Positions 22,573-34,634 of a stretch of DNA of 64,000 bases are shown one piece after another. The translations under genes were made by a program, and so were the position numbers. The stretch is from the NCBI GenBank assembly GCA_001632425.1, contig KV425628.1, forward strand, positions 1-64,000, written 5' to 3'. The notes beneath the pieces are model-generated. The model was given only the letters and a program-made list of their open reading frames with translations, was not told the origin of the DNA and did not search any database. The stretch's first letter is position 1, and every line of letters begins with the position of its first letter. The DNA is from Neolentinus lepideus HHB14362 ss-1 (Eukaryota > Basidiomycota > Agaricomycetes > Gloeophyllales > Gloeophyllaceae).

Positions 22573-24205
22573 TCACATCTGCTCCAGCTGCGCCTGCAAC
22601 CGAGCCCGAAAATCCCGATTGGCCTGTTGCCTTTCCTCGAACTCTCTGCGCACCGACGTAATGTCGTGTGACGCTCTCAGAGTCGCAGGTGGGTCTTTGG
22701 AAGACGCTGGCGAAATGTGGACGTGGTGAACAGACTCGTTGTCGGACTCTTGCAACCCTGCATGGATTTTGACGTCAGCAAGACTTCCCTTTGCTCGGAG
22801 CGTGCTCATGTCTCTGAGCTCCTCTCCGCCTTCGCCAGCGCCTCTTTCTGAGGGCGCGAGGTGAATACGGATATTCGGGCGGTGGCTATCCCCGCTGGTG
22901 TCATTACCGTCTGTACTACTATATCCTTTCAGCCAGTCGCGCAGGGCGACACTGAAAGATGGACTAGGCGAACGTCAGACCAGCATGGAGAGGCGATCAA
23001 CTGCTCATACTCACTCCACGAATATAATGACCAGAGAATAGATGAGAGGCAGAGCGCCATACACGAACGCGTACGTGGTCCAAAGAGCGTACTCCGGAAA
23101 TGTTGTAATCCCGTGCGCCTGGTCCAGACTGAGATCCGAGGTGGCAGAGATTACATTGCAAATAACTGATTGGAAAATGATGAGCTCGTGAAACCCTCGT
23201 TTGACAGAAATTTGACGGGACACACTCATAATAATAGGATAAGTTACAATGCGCCACACAGCTGAACGGAGAACGTTTTCGTTATTCAAGCGGCTGATGC
23301 CGGTCTGAATGAAGACGAGCTCGCGGCGGGTGCGACGGGCTATAAGGTGAATGATGACTATGACCGTGCACACGAATGCAATCACGGTACTGAGGAGCGT
23401 CCAGAAGTAGATCGTACCGATCTGCCATGCTGTGCGTCGACCTGCGCCGACGAGACGGACGTAGCATATCCCTGCGACGGTATCCCATCCCCAGGCGTTT
23501 GCCGCCGCTGTCCCAGACAAGTCAGAATATTCAGAATGTAATACAAGTGGTAGCCGTGGTAGACTCACTTCCAGGGATGACAATGATTAGAGAAAGGAAG
23601 AACGATCCGCCAATATACCATTTGAAGAATCCTTCCGTGCGAAGTCCATGTACGAACACCAGCTGTAGATTGACAGAGAGCAACATGATAACGAAGTTGA
23701 TAAAATTCTCTATAGTCAATATACGCTAGGTCAGGTTTAGAACGTTCCTCAGAGGGTTGTTTCGTACCAGTAAGGAATCCGCAGAAGATAGTAACTGTAC
23801 ACCACGGGCTCGGCCCTCGAAGCAATGTCTCGACCCTTTTGAGTATGAGATTTAGTGAGATGGCGCGGAACGAGGAGTTCGAACGTACAAAAACATACTG
23901 GCGTTCAGAATGCTAGCCACGATGACAGAGAACAGCATCTTAAAGCTCTGCCTCCGCAGCAGTAGTCTTGAACGATGCTCCTTGAAGAGGAATGCCACAA
24001 GTATGAGCACGACTATGACAGCCACCAGAGATGCCGTCGCGGTGCTGGCGGCTATGTTCCTTGATTGTTAAGTTGTCTGCAAGACTACTGGCAGAGGTCT
24101 GTACCCACAAACCCATTTCGTGGTTCTCTGTCGCTGCGTGGTCCAGTCGAATGACGTTTTCTCTACCTCATCCTCATAACTAGATGGGCCCGAGTATGCT
24201 GGCAT
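22573..24205 (-). CDS. Seven-transmembrane receptor of the fungal cAMP-receptor-like/Git3 class
   Basis: Putative plasma-membrane GPCR; the ligand is unknown. The N-terminus MPAYSGPSSYEDE is extracellular. Seven hydrophobic segments follow in order once introns are removed: TASLVAVIVVLILVAFLF, FKMLFSVIVASILNA, FINFVIMLLSVNLQLVFVHG, WYIGGSFFLSLIIVIPG, FWTLLSTVIAFVCTVIVIIH, a segment from VWRIVTYPIIMSVSRQ into the next exon VICNVISAT, and TYAFVYGALPLIYSLVIIFV. The cytoplasmic tail is long, with a Ser/Thr/Glu-rich stretch and a terminal coiled-coil-like segment (FEERQQANRDFRARLQ) ending at TGA 22573. The start codon was chosen because the next exon joins in frame through GG|GTACAG. It lies head-to-tail behind the DEAH helicase. 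Class is inferred from topology and composition only. Confidence 0.75.
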
Positions 24206-24831
24206 TCCCAGAACGCTGACAACCGAGGGCCAGGCTCGCTAGGGGAAGTATTCCCTCAGCAATGGCTATTCGACTATCCACAGATAACAGTAGAAGGGAT
24301 ATTGCGTCGAGCTCGCCTGCGCCATGGTAGATATATGTCCGCAAAACGTCGGACCAACCTGGAACAGCTTTAGCTGCAGCAACGATGATTGGGCTCCCAA
24401 GCGGCCGGCGCCCGTCTTCGAAATCCATGAAGAATTCTAACTGAGTTAGATTTGGTGCCACAAACTTATGTAACGTGGGATTGAGGAAAGCAATGATATG
24501 AGACATCTACACAGATCGAGGATCGAGATCAACGAAATGTCCCATCAATCTGACGAGCCCTTCCAAGAAGTCGACCGGTGCACCGGTGAGAGAAGTCCGG
24601 ACTTAGATGGAAACAGGTACAAAGTCGCCGGGGCTCTATAGAGCTGGAGCTCTGCTCCTTCGACGAAGACTTATCATTGACGAAACTCCAGGATCACTTA
24701 CAGTAGAGAGGCGAATTTGCCTCCACCGCACGCCACTTCGAGCACTCAGGATGCTACCATCTCCTCGGGCACAGAGATATCTGTTCTGATGCGGGACGCA
24801 AAACAATATCTGGTTGACAGGGGCCATAGCG
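24206..24831 (-). other. Spacer with possible F-box/LRR gene remnant
   Basis: Between the helicase stop and the receptor start, the minus strand reads TGAPVDFLEGLVRLMGHF near 24570 and, in another frame up to 24506, NPTLHKFVAPNLTQLEFFMD then GRRPLGSPI. This style is common in basidiomycete F-box/leucine-rich proteins. No start, F-box or intact exon chain is present, and the second frame overlaps the receptor start. It is best seen as a possible relic; it may instead be the receptor's 5' leader. Confidence 0.25.
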
Positions 24832-27767
24832 TCAAGCAACCCAGTTTTTTATCTGAATCGATATCTCTGCTAAGAACGCTTTTGGTATAGCTGAAACACC
24901 GCGCGCATAGATATGGTTCGTATATACCTGCGAGATCTGAGCCCCCATTCTGCGAGATAAGGTCAAGACTACACACCAATTCGTCGTATATGATTGCTGG
25001 CACCTTCTGATCGGCCAGCGTCGAGCCGGGATGTATTTTTATGACCTGTGTCAATGGAGGAACGGATAACAGTCAATGCAGTCAGCATGGCAATGTCAAT
25101 GGCACAGGGAGCTGAAGATACATGCCGAACGACCGTACACTTGCTTGAACGTGATTCCATCCGGTTGAAGCAAAGCCGAGTGGAGAACTAAACCCCTGAA
25201 CAGGCTCTTGGTGACCAGTTTCTCATCATCCTGTGCCGAAGTCCGCCAGTCAATCCCCATCTTCTCGCAAGTCGCGCGTAATTGGTCCCTGATCTTGATC
25301 GCCTCGAGGAGGGTTCGCTCGTTCAAATATTGCTTTCGACACCACTCCTTTCGCGCAGCCTTGCTTTCAGTTGCCGCAACGTCCTGATATGAGCGTAGTG
25401 CGTTGACAATCGTCATGTGGTCACCACTCCGGTGGCGGAACTTTCTGCGGACTTCGGCCGCGGCTTCGCGTTCGTCGCTGATGTCAAAGAACAGCTTGGA
25501 GGTGGATGATAGCACGGACACGATGTCAATGACCTCGAGTGTACATGTGTTCTTCACAGACTCCAGGACGGCGGACGCCAGATTAGGTTCCAAGGGGAAG
25601 GCAGCCATACTGCGCCCGGCGTCTGTAATACGCCTGCTCTTGTCGATGGCATTTAAGAACCAGAGGCTCTTCAGAGCAGACATAACTATTACCACGAACA
25701 TGATCAAGTCTGAACACGTCGTTACAACTAGTATTGCACTCACTGGACTCGACATCAGGTCTATCCATGAAATCCAGGTCCTCGATATCTTCATCAAGGC
25801 ACTTTAGCTGCAAAGCCGCTGAAGTAAGACTGGTGCGGCGGATCTCCGGTTCTGAGGACACGGCCATAGCTTCGAAAGCCTCTTCAGTATAGAGACGGAA
25901 GCAATACCCTTTGTCCTGGCAATGATGTCAGATAATTCTACTATTATTAGGCTCCAGCGCCGACCCACTTCACGACCTGCCCGACCTGCGCGTTGCATTG
26001 CGGACGATTTGGTAATATCTCTCGTCAAAAGAGCATCGAATCCTGGTATGAGCCTGATAAACTAGAGTTGGAGAACCACACTCAAGTTTGCACCCACCAC
26101 TTCCTGTGTCATGAGCGAGATGCAGCTTTTCCTTATGTTTTCCAGTATCGATAACATATTTGATTCCAGGTATTGTTATGGACGTCTCAGCTATGTTGGT
26201 CGCTAAGATACACTTCCTTGTGTTCGTCGGTGTACTCTGAAATATTTTCGCTTGTTGGGCTGGGGGAAGTGCGGCAAACATAGGACATGTCATGACCTAT
26301 CCAATCAATACGTAAGTACATACAATTTAGCGATCCCACTTGGTACGTACCGCCATTTTGTCAACAGGCAGTCGATTTGCATACAGTCGTATCGACTTAT
26401 CTAGGCTTTCTATATCCTCTTGCCCTACAGATGACATGAGACGTGAATGTGGTAAAAAATATATAAGAAAGCGGGATACCAGGAAGAAATATGAGGACGT
26501 CGCCTGGCGGATGATCTACATGTATCTGGAAGAAGGTGCGAAGAGCAGCGTCCACATAATCTACCTGACTCTCAGCAGTGTGATATATTTTGACAGAGTG
26601 CTGGCGACCCTTGACATAGAGGATCTTGCAGCTACAAATGAAAATTAGTATGAGGCAATCAGAGAGTATATATGGCGCGCCATACTTGTTGTAGAACTTG
26701 CTGAACTTCTCCGCATCCAAGGTCGCACTCATGATGATGACCTTCAACGGGTTTCCACTTGTCGCAGCTGCCTTGCCCTTGCCCTTGCCCTCAGGAAATA
26801 TACCTCCGTTCCTCTTCTTCAGTATCGTTTTTAACTTAGTGATCAACAAGTCCGTGCGCAGCGTACGTTCATGCGCCTCGTCCACGACGACAACACTGTA
26901 CCGCGTCAAGAGAGGATCCGAGAGCAGTTCTCTGACCAGCATACCATCCGTCATGTACTTGATGCGCATGTCTGGACCGGCAACCTCGTCGAAACGGACC
27001 GAATAGCCAACCAGACCGCCGAGAGTAGTGCCTTGTTCGGCGGCTACTCGCGCAGCGAGCGACGTAGCTGCGACTCGACGGGGTTGTGTGACAGCAATAA
27101 TTCCTGAACCTGCGATGCCCGACTCAAGGAGATACTGGGGGACCTCTAATAGATGAGTAGAAGACGTGAGCTCTGAAAACGAACAGGAGGTATTTCAGCT
27201 CACGAGTGGTTTTCCCTGATCCCGTCTCGCCTAGCAGCACAGTAACATGATGGTTAGCAATTTGTTCAATGAGTGCTTCACGGCCTAAAGTCATACAGGA
27301 ATGAATGGGACAAGAGCTGAGACTCGGAGGTCAGGGTGCAAAGTACCTTGCGCTATGGGTAGCTGTTTCCGCTGCTCCTGCAATTCACGCGATTTGGAGC
27401 TCCCAGCGGAAGAAGTGCCATTCAAATTGCCTGAATTTCTTCTAAATTGTTGATCTCGGCCATTGACATTGATGGTCACCCCGTTCGCCTTATGACCCTT
27501 CGTATCGGCTGGCTCATCATCGGACGCGTCCATATAGACATGTTTCCTCTTTCTACTCTGAAGACCCGCCTTCCCAGAGCCGTTCACCGCTGGTTGCCTC
27601 CCATTCGGGTGGACGCCATTGATCTTCCCGTTCATCGTAACAGACGGAGATGCCGGAGACATCCGTTGTAGTTTGGATGATGCCGGGCTGGAGAGTCGCC
27701 TATGCTGCTGGCCTGCTTGTTCGACGTTTTTGGCGGTACTTCCGTCTCCAAAATGTATGGCAGGCAT
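24832..27767 (-). CDS. DEAH-box RNA helicase, DHX33/Dhr2-like
   Basis: ATP-dependent RNA helicase, probably nucleolar and acting in pre-rRNA processing as Dhr2/DHX33 do; that role is inferred. A disordered basic N-terminus with SRKRKH precedes the core. Motifs in order: GETGSGKT (I), TQPRRVAA (Ia), VVVDEAHERT (II, DEAH), IIMSATLD (III), DVLIFLPGQEDIE (IV), ATNIAETSITI (V) and QRAGRAGREGKGYCFRLY (VI). The helicase-associated and OB-fold parts follow, with IHPGSTLADQK and YDELVYTNHIYARGVSAI. TGA is at 24832-24834. Multiple short introns are needed. Phrases such as GRQHSVKIYHT and FFQIH resemble DHX33 more than Prp22 or Prp43. The length, about 730 residues, fits DHX33. All catalytic motifs are intact. 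Confidence 0.88.
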
Positions 27768-28332
27768 AGTCTGAGAGATGCAGACGGTGGAATGGCATGT
27801 AGACTCTTGATGGGTGGTTGAGAAAAAAGGTCACACTTGCCAGTCGGCATTTACCGAATTTTCATGCACATGAACCGTAGTGTAACCAGTAACTTGCAAT
27901 AACAACTTAGACAAATCTCCAGGCTAGATAGAATCGTGATAGATCATCATATTCATGCATATGACCCTATAATTAAACATACGGAGAGATTGGATTGGAA
28001 GGAGTGTCAAAGGGCGATATTGGGAACACCAGAGGTATATGGAACTATGGGCAGGCTGCTACACGTACAGGACACAAGCTCGAGTGACATGAAACGATGC
28101 AGGGTGAGGAGACGCAGAGACACAAATAGTCCAAGAAGTGGGGAACCTTAGAATGTGAATATGAAGCGCAGTCATTGGCGATATGACTGCAATAAAGACA
28201 TATAAAATCCCGATCATCAGGTACTAAGGTAACGTCAACTCAGAAGAAATGAAGGCGCAGGCAAACTAGGGACGTACCAACAAAGACAAATTTCTACAAC
28301 TATTTCGCTCGCACGCTGGTGCTAAAACAAGT
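27768..28332. other. Intergenic region
   Basis: Promoter side of the helicase and 3' flank of the Ser-rich gene, both on the minus strand. Short random frames only. Confidence 0.5.
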
Positions 28333-31300
28333 CTAACGAGGTCCGAAGATCTCCGTTATCGTTCTTCGCCGCTCCTTCTTTCCTGAAGGCAAGGTTGGAT
28401 TCTGGCTTCCGCCTTTTGCACCTGAACTGTCGGAACTCACAACACTGTCTAGCGGCACTCGTCCCCTGGCACCGATGGTTCGCCTCCGTGTCTCTGCATC
28501 TGCTGCCGCTATAGCCTCAAGTGCTTCGTCCGCTGTCGACGACGTAGCAGAAATCGTGCGCTTCCTCGCTCGTTCTTGCACGCCAGTTAATGTCGAAACC
28601 GACACGGTTGCAGAACGGGAAAAGGTCACACCCGCTCTAGACCCACTCGAGTTCGAGGAATCAGTACGCGGTAAAGAAAAGGCAGACTTCTCGGGCGAGT
28701 TCGAGACAGTATGCGGCGTCACTGCAGTGATAGCACCAGGAGTCTTAAGCGTGGACGGCATGGGGCCTGCACGGACGGTGGCATTGGAGTTGCTTGATAT
28801 CTTCCGTCGACTGCCATCAGAGGTGCTAGACGCCTGACGCTGTATGATCGATTCCGAAGGAACGGTGGACAGTGCAGGTGGAATGGTCAGAGGCCTCAGA
28901 GAACGGGACTGGTGTCTCGCTGCGGGTGTGGGCGAAGGATCTGGAAGGTTATCTTCGGGGCTAATCAAGTCTGCATAGTCGCGTTCTTACAAAAATCCGT
29001 TACTACTGTTAGCAGTAAACACATCGTTAATCCTTACCAGTACCCTCTTCAGAATCCCTGCCGCGTCGTAAAGAAGAGCCTGCCCGACTTGGAGGTTGTC
29101 TTGCGCTATCCCTAGGTGCCGCCTCCCAACTCCTCCGCGTGTCAGCGCTCGTCCTGCCGTCCGATATCCTCCTGCCGATGCGTGCACCCACGTCAGGGGT
29201 CATCCCCCTGCTCCCTGCTTCCTCATCTAAGCTACCAGTACGTAGATGTTGAAGACCAGCATTGGCTGTAGACGCCGAGTCCCTCAGAACCTTCCCGACA
29301 CCAAGGAGGAATCCAGTCAGGGTGCGGATGAGCTCATCGCTTACCCGCATACTCTCCCTAAAGTCGCCCCCTACCGATCTCCAAAGTTCAGAAAGCCGGA
29401 CGCCGCCCTCCTCAATATCCTCATCCGCAACATCTGCGTCGATTTGTCGTTCAAGTGCATTGGCAGTCCCAGAGCGTAAGAGCGTATTCAGCTTCTCCGC
29501 CGAGTGCACGATAGTCTGCGCAGACCTGAACAAATCCGGTATCGTGCTCGTGGTAGTTGTACCCATAGGAGGAAGACGTGACAGACTGGATTCAAACATT
29601 GAGAGGGATTCGAGCATGAGCCGTGCGTGTTCGGCGTTCTGTTGTGTCAGCTGTCCCGCCAGTGCGCTGGGAGTCCGACGAGAAGCTAGGAGAGGAGAGG
29701 AGTACATCCTGTCTTGAGAAGCCGAAATGAGCGACTGTTGCCTGCTGCCCAGTGGTACCTCGGTCGCAAACCTCTCCCTCTCCCTCTCAGGCAGAATAAG
29801 CGACGTCCTGTAGGTGCGCGAAGTGGGTGGTGCGGTCTGGGGCGGATTCTCGTCACTACAGTCCGCCATCGATGTCGAAGGTCTTGAAGACATCGACATC
29901 CGATGCGTAACGCGGGGCTCGGCGGCAGGAGTCGTCGTTCGAAGGTCAAGACTGTTACGAGTCTTGGCCAGGGGACCTGCCCCCTCGCTGGCGCGAACAT
30001 TACCTAACGTAAATGTTCTACTAGAAGAGCCTGTATTAAGGTTTAGACAATTAACTTCCCTCCCATTGTTCTCTTGCCACGTACCTGTCGTCCTCGCCCG
30101 CGCCAAAGAAGTTAACTTCTCGCGGTCCAACCCTTCATCACGAAACAGATCCATCCCAGAGCCTCCGCGCTTCGCGCCGATACCCGCTGCCTTCAGACCT
30201 TCGCTAACTAGACTCCTACCGCCCAACGCGCTCTCAGCACTACCACCGCGAAGCGACTGACGTTTTCCGTAAATGAGACCACTCGGACTAATTGCAGCAT
30301 TTAGGTCGCTCTCTTCACCGTCGTTTGGATCTGCGAGCACGCTCGTTGACGTTATATCCTCCGACATCCAACGAGACTGATGCCGTCGCGACAACTCCCG
30401 CACAGAGCGCCCTGCGGAAGCTCGCGGGGGGCGGGGTGATTGCTGAATACTGTTAAGATTAAGAGTAGAGCCTGCCGATGTCGGAGAAGGTGATCCTCTG
30501 GCTTCCAGAAAGCTATTACGATCTCTGGTGCGATGAGGCGTCGAGGGCGGAAGACTCTGTGATTATATGCGGGTCAATGATCCTTCTCTTGCAATACATC
30601 AGTGATGCACTTACTTTGCCATCGAGACTTTTGCGTGAGGTGAAAGTATCCCTAAACTCGCGAGGAAGTGGCTGCCTCGCTCGTCTACTATTGCCGATAG
30701 TGGGACTCCGTCGAGAAGCGCCGATAGCAGCTAGCGCTGCACTCGCAACGTCTTCTCTCTCGTCGTCGTAATCCCCTGCAGAGCTCGCAAAAGATGATGC
30801 AATAGAGACCCTCTTGCGAGGAGTCCGGGACGGACCAGGCGATGCATTCCTGGCATTAGGCCGCGAGGAGGACGAAAGCGCCAAGTTTTCCTTTACAGGC
30901 GATGCTGGTACAGAAGTCCTGCGTGCACGCGCACTGTTCGACCTTGTTTGCGACGAACCAGAGAAAGTGGACGGAGGAGTGACAGACAAGTCGTCGGACG
31001 ACGGGTATGAACGCAGGGAGTGGCCCTCCCGTTCGGTTTCAGAACCAGATTCGAGACCATGAGATGCACGGGTCTGAGGATTTGAATATGACTTGGAATG
31101 AGCCGATAGCCTATGAGACGAAGTAGATGCAGAAGAAGAAGTAGTAGTAGCACTATTTGGGGGAAGGGGGGAACGACCGGAGGAGCTGCCAGTGCGGCCA
31201 GCATGTGAAGGGGAAGGGGTACTTAGACGGGATAATTTGTCAATTGCCTAATGAACAAGAGAGAGCATATAACCACGTGTCGAGAGCAGGAATTGCCGTT

Positions 31301-32023
31301 GTACGACATGCAAACCATATGCAAAATTCATGGATCGAACGTGAGGCAGGACGTACGAAATTCGCCGGGATGGCGATAGACAGCAGAAAACGTTCAGAGT
31401 GGGATATATGCGCAGTCGTCGACATTTAGGAGTATCGGGTATATGGATGGTCGATTATTGGAAGGGGACACAAGGAATGGAGGTCGAATTCACAGATCAA
31501 AAAAGCATTAAACAGGCATGGAAAACAGGCAAAAATTTACTTCTCTGAATATCGCAAAAGTTTGACAAGGACGAAAAGCACTCACCATACGATTGCGCTG
31601 TGTCAAGCTCTTCACCCGCAGCAACGCCAACTCATTCTCACTCGGGCGCCGATGGTGAGCGCGCGACAGCCGCGCCGTATCGTCGCCCTCCTCCTCAAAC
31701 CCGCCCCCCTCCTCATCCTCACCCGTATCAACATTTCGCGCGCGTGATGTCGATGCTTCTTTATTACCATTGATCATATTCGTGTCCGTATTAGAAGAAG
31801 AAGAGGCGGAAGATCGTAGACGTATACTGCCGTTGTCGCCCGCGCTGCCGCTGCCGGTCGAGTTCGTTGCGGGCGGGGAGGGCAGCCCCGAGCCACTGGA
31901 TCCCCCGGGGCTCGGCGGCTCAGGCAGGTCGGGGATGCTCGCGGAGAACGAGGACGACGGGGACGCGCCGAGGAAGATCGCAGACAATGGGCGCTTGTGT
32001 TTAAAGGAGGGACGCGGTGTCAT
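28333..32023 (-). CDS. Large Ser/Arg-rich, mostly disordered protein of unknown function
   Basis: Four exons joined by eye, giving roughly 1,000 residues. Exon 1 starts MTPRPSFKHKRPLSAIFLGA, continues PDLPEPPSPG and ends LLRVKSLTQRNRM. Exon 2 resumes AIDKLSRLSTPSPSHAGRTG. Exon 3 holds a helical part (HARLMLESLSMFESSLSRL, then ANALERQIDADVADED and LTGFLLGVGKVLRD). Exon 4 ends ERRRTITEIFGPR. Most of the rest is Ser/Pro/Thr/Arg-rich, with many RRxS-like sites open to kinases. The pattern resembles an Agaricomycete-wide hypothetical family, but I cannot assign a role. The first intron (31248-31585) is 338 nt, far longer than its neighbours. Strand choice rests on continuous composition and good splice joints. 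Confidence 0.7.
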
Positions 32024-32762
32024 CGGACGAGGCAGCCCGTGCGTCGGTCATCAAGCGGGGGTGCCAGCCGGGAGAAAAAGTACAGCAGCGAGCTCGCCGT
32101 CGTCAACGGCGAGCAGCAGCAACGACTCAAGGGGTGGGTGTTGGCCGTGGGCAAAAGAAAGATGCAACCAACTGCAAACACGTGTTGCCGTAACGCGACC
32201 CTTCGCAGTCGGAGTCTGCAAGCACCGCAGCGACCACCTGCTCGCTGGTTTTATGTTTCTCTCCGATAGCGCTTACGGCGTTCGTCTACCCTATGTCCTT
32301 GCGGAACAATTCACATCACATGTAGCCGTCTCAGCCTGCAGGCATTTGAGTTCGGACGGTGCGCGGACGAGAATGAATTGTGGGTCCCACCACGAGTCGC
32401 AGTCGCACGGTCTCGGGGCAAGTATAATAGTTAATAACGAACGGACCAACTGCCCCATCGCGAGTCTGATATGCTTATATTTGAGGAGCGAGGACACACC
32501 AAAGACGAGCAAGGTAAATCGACTGATAGCATACACAATGTACAACGATGCCTATCCCCCTGCTGAACCAACCAGCCTGCACGTCCGAGGATCCACCCAG
32601 CACACGCTCACCTGCTGGTACCACGGACAATCCACCACACTCGCGCCGAACCTGCACTCCCCTCCACAGACAGCCGATCTTCACCCATCCGTCCTTCATC
32701 CCGCAACTCTTGACGCTATATACACGCACCTCACCCCCTCTTCGCCTGCAACACCGGACACT
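32024..32762. other. Intergenic region between tandem minus-strand genes
   Basis: Promoter of the Ser-rich gene and 3' flank of the AT-hook gene. A + strand open frame from 32539 (MYNDAYPPAEPTSLHVRG) is the best alternative, but it overlaps the last AT-hook exon antisense and shows no domain. Confidence 0.4.
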
Positions 32763-34256
32763 TCACAATACCCCACCGCCCCAGACGCACGATCTCGCTT
32801 TCGTCGACTTCTGCCGCACCTCCGAACTTGAACTCGCAGCTTCTCCGTTATCCGGGTGCCCCCGCAAGGGAACGAGGTAATACTGAGATTCATGTCGGGG
32901 ATACGGGGGGATGGTGAAGCCCGACGCACGCGTGGGCATTGACACCCACCGGTAAGTGCTCGTCTCGATTTGACTAGGACTCGAAGGTGGATTAGGTGTA
33001 CGCGAGATCTGGGATAGGATGGTCGGGCAGGAGGCAGAACCACTCTTCGTCCGGGGATGAAGCGTCGGCACCTGTCCTGCTCGCGGTGGCAGGTCGTCAT
33101 TCCCCTCCTCTGTAGACGATCACTTAATTGATCGAAGCGTCCTTCTACATACCGTATCACCATGCATGGCGGACTACGCACCTGGGGCTGGAGGGGCTGT
33201 GGTCGAACAGGAGACAGCGGCTAGGGAGGCACTGTAGGTTTCGGGGTTGGTGTGCTGCCACCTCAAGCCGCGAAGCTCTGATGGATTTGGAGGTACAATA
33301 CTGTGGGCGTTGCCTGACGAATGGCCTTGTTAGCGGATGTGCGTCAGAGGAAACTACTCGATGATCACCTTCATTATGACGATCACTAGGGCCTGCTCCC
33401 TGGTGTGGATGGATCCTCCGCTGAGGCGGTTTTCCATCCTTGCGGGGTCGTCCGACGTTCTTCGTATTCGGTCCGTTTTTTGTGCCCTTTGGTCGACCTC
33501 GTCCGCGTTTGGCGGGTGGAGACGTTGCGGTGGCTGGGTACTGCAACTGAGCAGGGTTCAGGGACGTTGGGGTGTGCGCAGTTTCCACTAGGCTCGGACC
33601 CGCAGCCGACGGACTGGAAGTAGAGGTAGAATAACCCATGTTACGGTGGCTGCCATTGTGGGATAACGAAACGAGAGCGGGGTCGATGAGACAGCCTAAG
33701 AAGAGCGCACTTAGGTAACGGTGTCGCGAGGGTTGCGAGAGGTGGCGTGATCGAAGACGCCAACGCACCTTCAAAAGGGAGAGGGTTCTGCTCTGCTTGC
33801 AGCAGTTTCTGTCTCTTCCGCGGTGGCTGCCCGTCCTTGCGGGGCCTGCCCACATTGCCTGCGTTGGGCCCGTTGACGGAGCCCTTCGGACGCCCTCTGG
33901 GTCGCTTGATCTTGTCTGCGAATGATGTGCTTGGCTCGCGCACGTTGCTTGCTGCCCGGTTAGACTCTGGAGGTGCATTTTGGAAGCTTGACGCAGTGGA
34001 AACAGGAGCTTCAGAGGTACCTGCGGCTTGTAAAGAAGTCGAGAACAACTCGTGGGGTGATACTGCAAGATCAAGATGTATCAAAACATGGCTCTGCGCA
34101 GAATGGGTGGCAGCAATCACCTTGGGCTCGTACACCGTCGACCAAGGCACTCTTCTGCGGGGGTCGGCCATCCTTTCGAGGTCTGCCGACGTTTCCAGCG
34201 TTGGGCTTGTTCTTGGTGCCCTTTGGACGTCCCCGGCGCCGCTTCGGAGGATCCAT
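32763..34256 (-). CDS. AT-hook protein with three copies of an AT-hook module
   Basis: Putative DNA-binding chromatin protein. Each module has a classical AT-hook, RGRPKGTKN, then PNAGNVGRPRKDGxPP, a second GRP core. The three cores read KRRRGRPKGTKNKPNAGNVG, KRPRGRPKGSVNGPNAGNVG and KRGRGRPKGTKNGPNTKNVG. They lie in three different raw frames, but introns with good ends restore one protein: a 58-nt intron after GCCCAA (GTGATT to CTTGCAG), a 73-nt intron after CCCTTTGAAG (GTGCGT to TTCTTAG), a third after AATGAAG (GTGATC to CGTCAG) and a fourth after GCCCCAG (GTGCGT to CTACAG). The C-terminus is Pro/Ser-rich and ends at TGA 32763. I start at 34256 (MDPPKRRRGRPKG); an in-frame ATG at 34358 would add 34 residues. 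About 390 residues. Confidence 0.72.
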
Positions 34257-34634
34257 CTCGGCGGGTTGGTGCAAAGTGCGGTGGCCGCTGTGGCGCAGGA
34301 GCCTCTGATATTTCCCACGACGCCACATTAATACCAGGCGTGTATCCATGTAATGCATTATATCTGTGATGCTGTCTGTATTCCATTCATGCTGGCACTA
34401 GTAGCGACCATCGCATGTTTGGATGTCGCAGGCGGTGTTGTAACGGGAATGCTATTTCGGGCAAGCGTGTCACCAATGCAATCATGACCAATACAAAAAT
34501 AGCCCCGGTTCACGTTCGCTGGGGCACTGCTGCATGCTGGCCAGACGTCATATCCCCGCCCTGCATAAATACCCAGGCCATCCGTGTCTCGCTTCCTAAC
34601 CTCTCCCCCCAGCGCATCCCTGCCACTCGTCAAA
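34257..34634. promoter_or_regulatory. Divergent promoter between the AT-hook and Cys-rich genes
   Basis: About 280-380 bp separate two start codons pointing away from each other. A CATAAATA element at 34564-34571 lies about 70 bases before the Cys-rich gene's ATG and could serve as its TATA element. Confidence 0.4.

Noticed and set aside
31770..32831. 353-codon + strand open frame
   Set aside because: It runs antisense through exon 1 of the Ser-rich gene and into the last AT-hook exon; its composition mirrors the minus-strand Ser/Pro bias, so it is a shadow.
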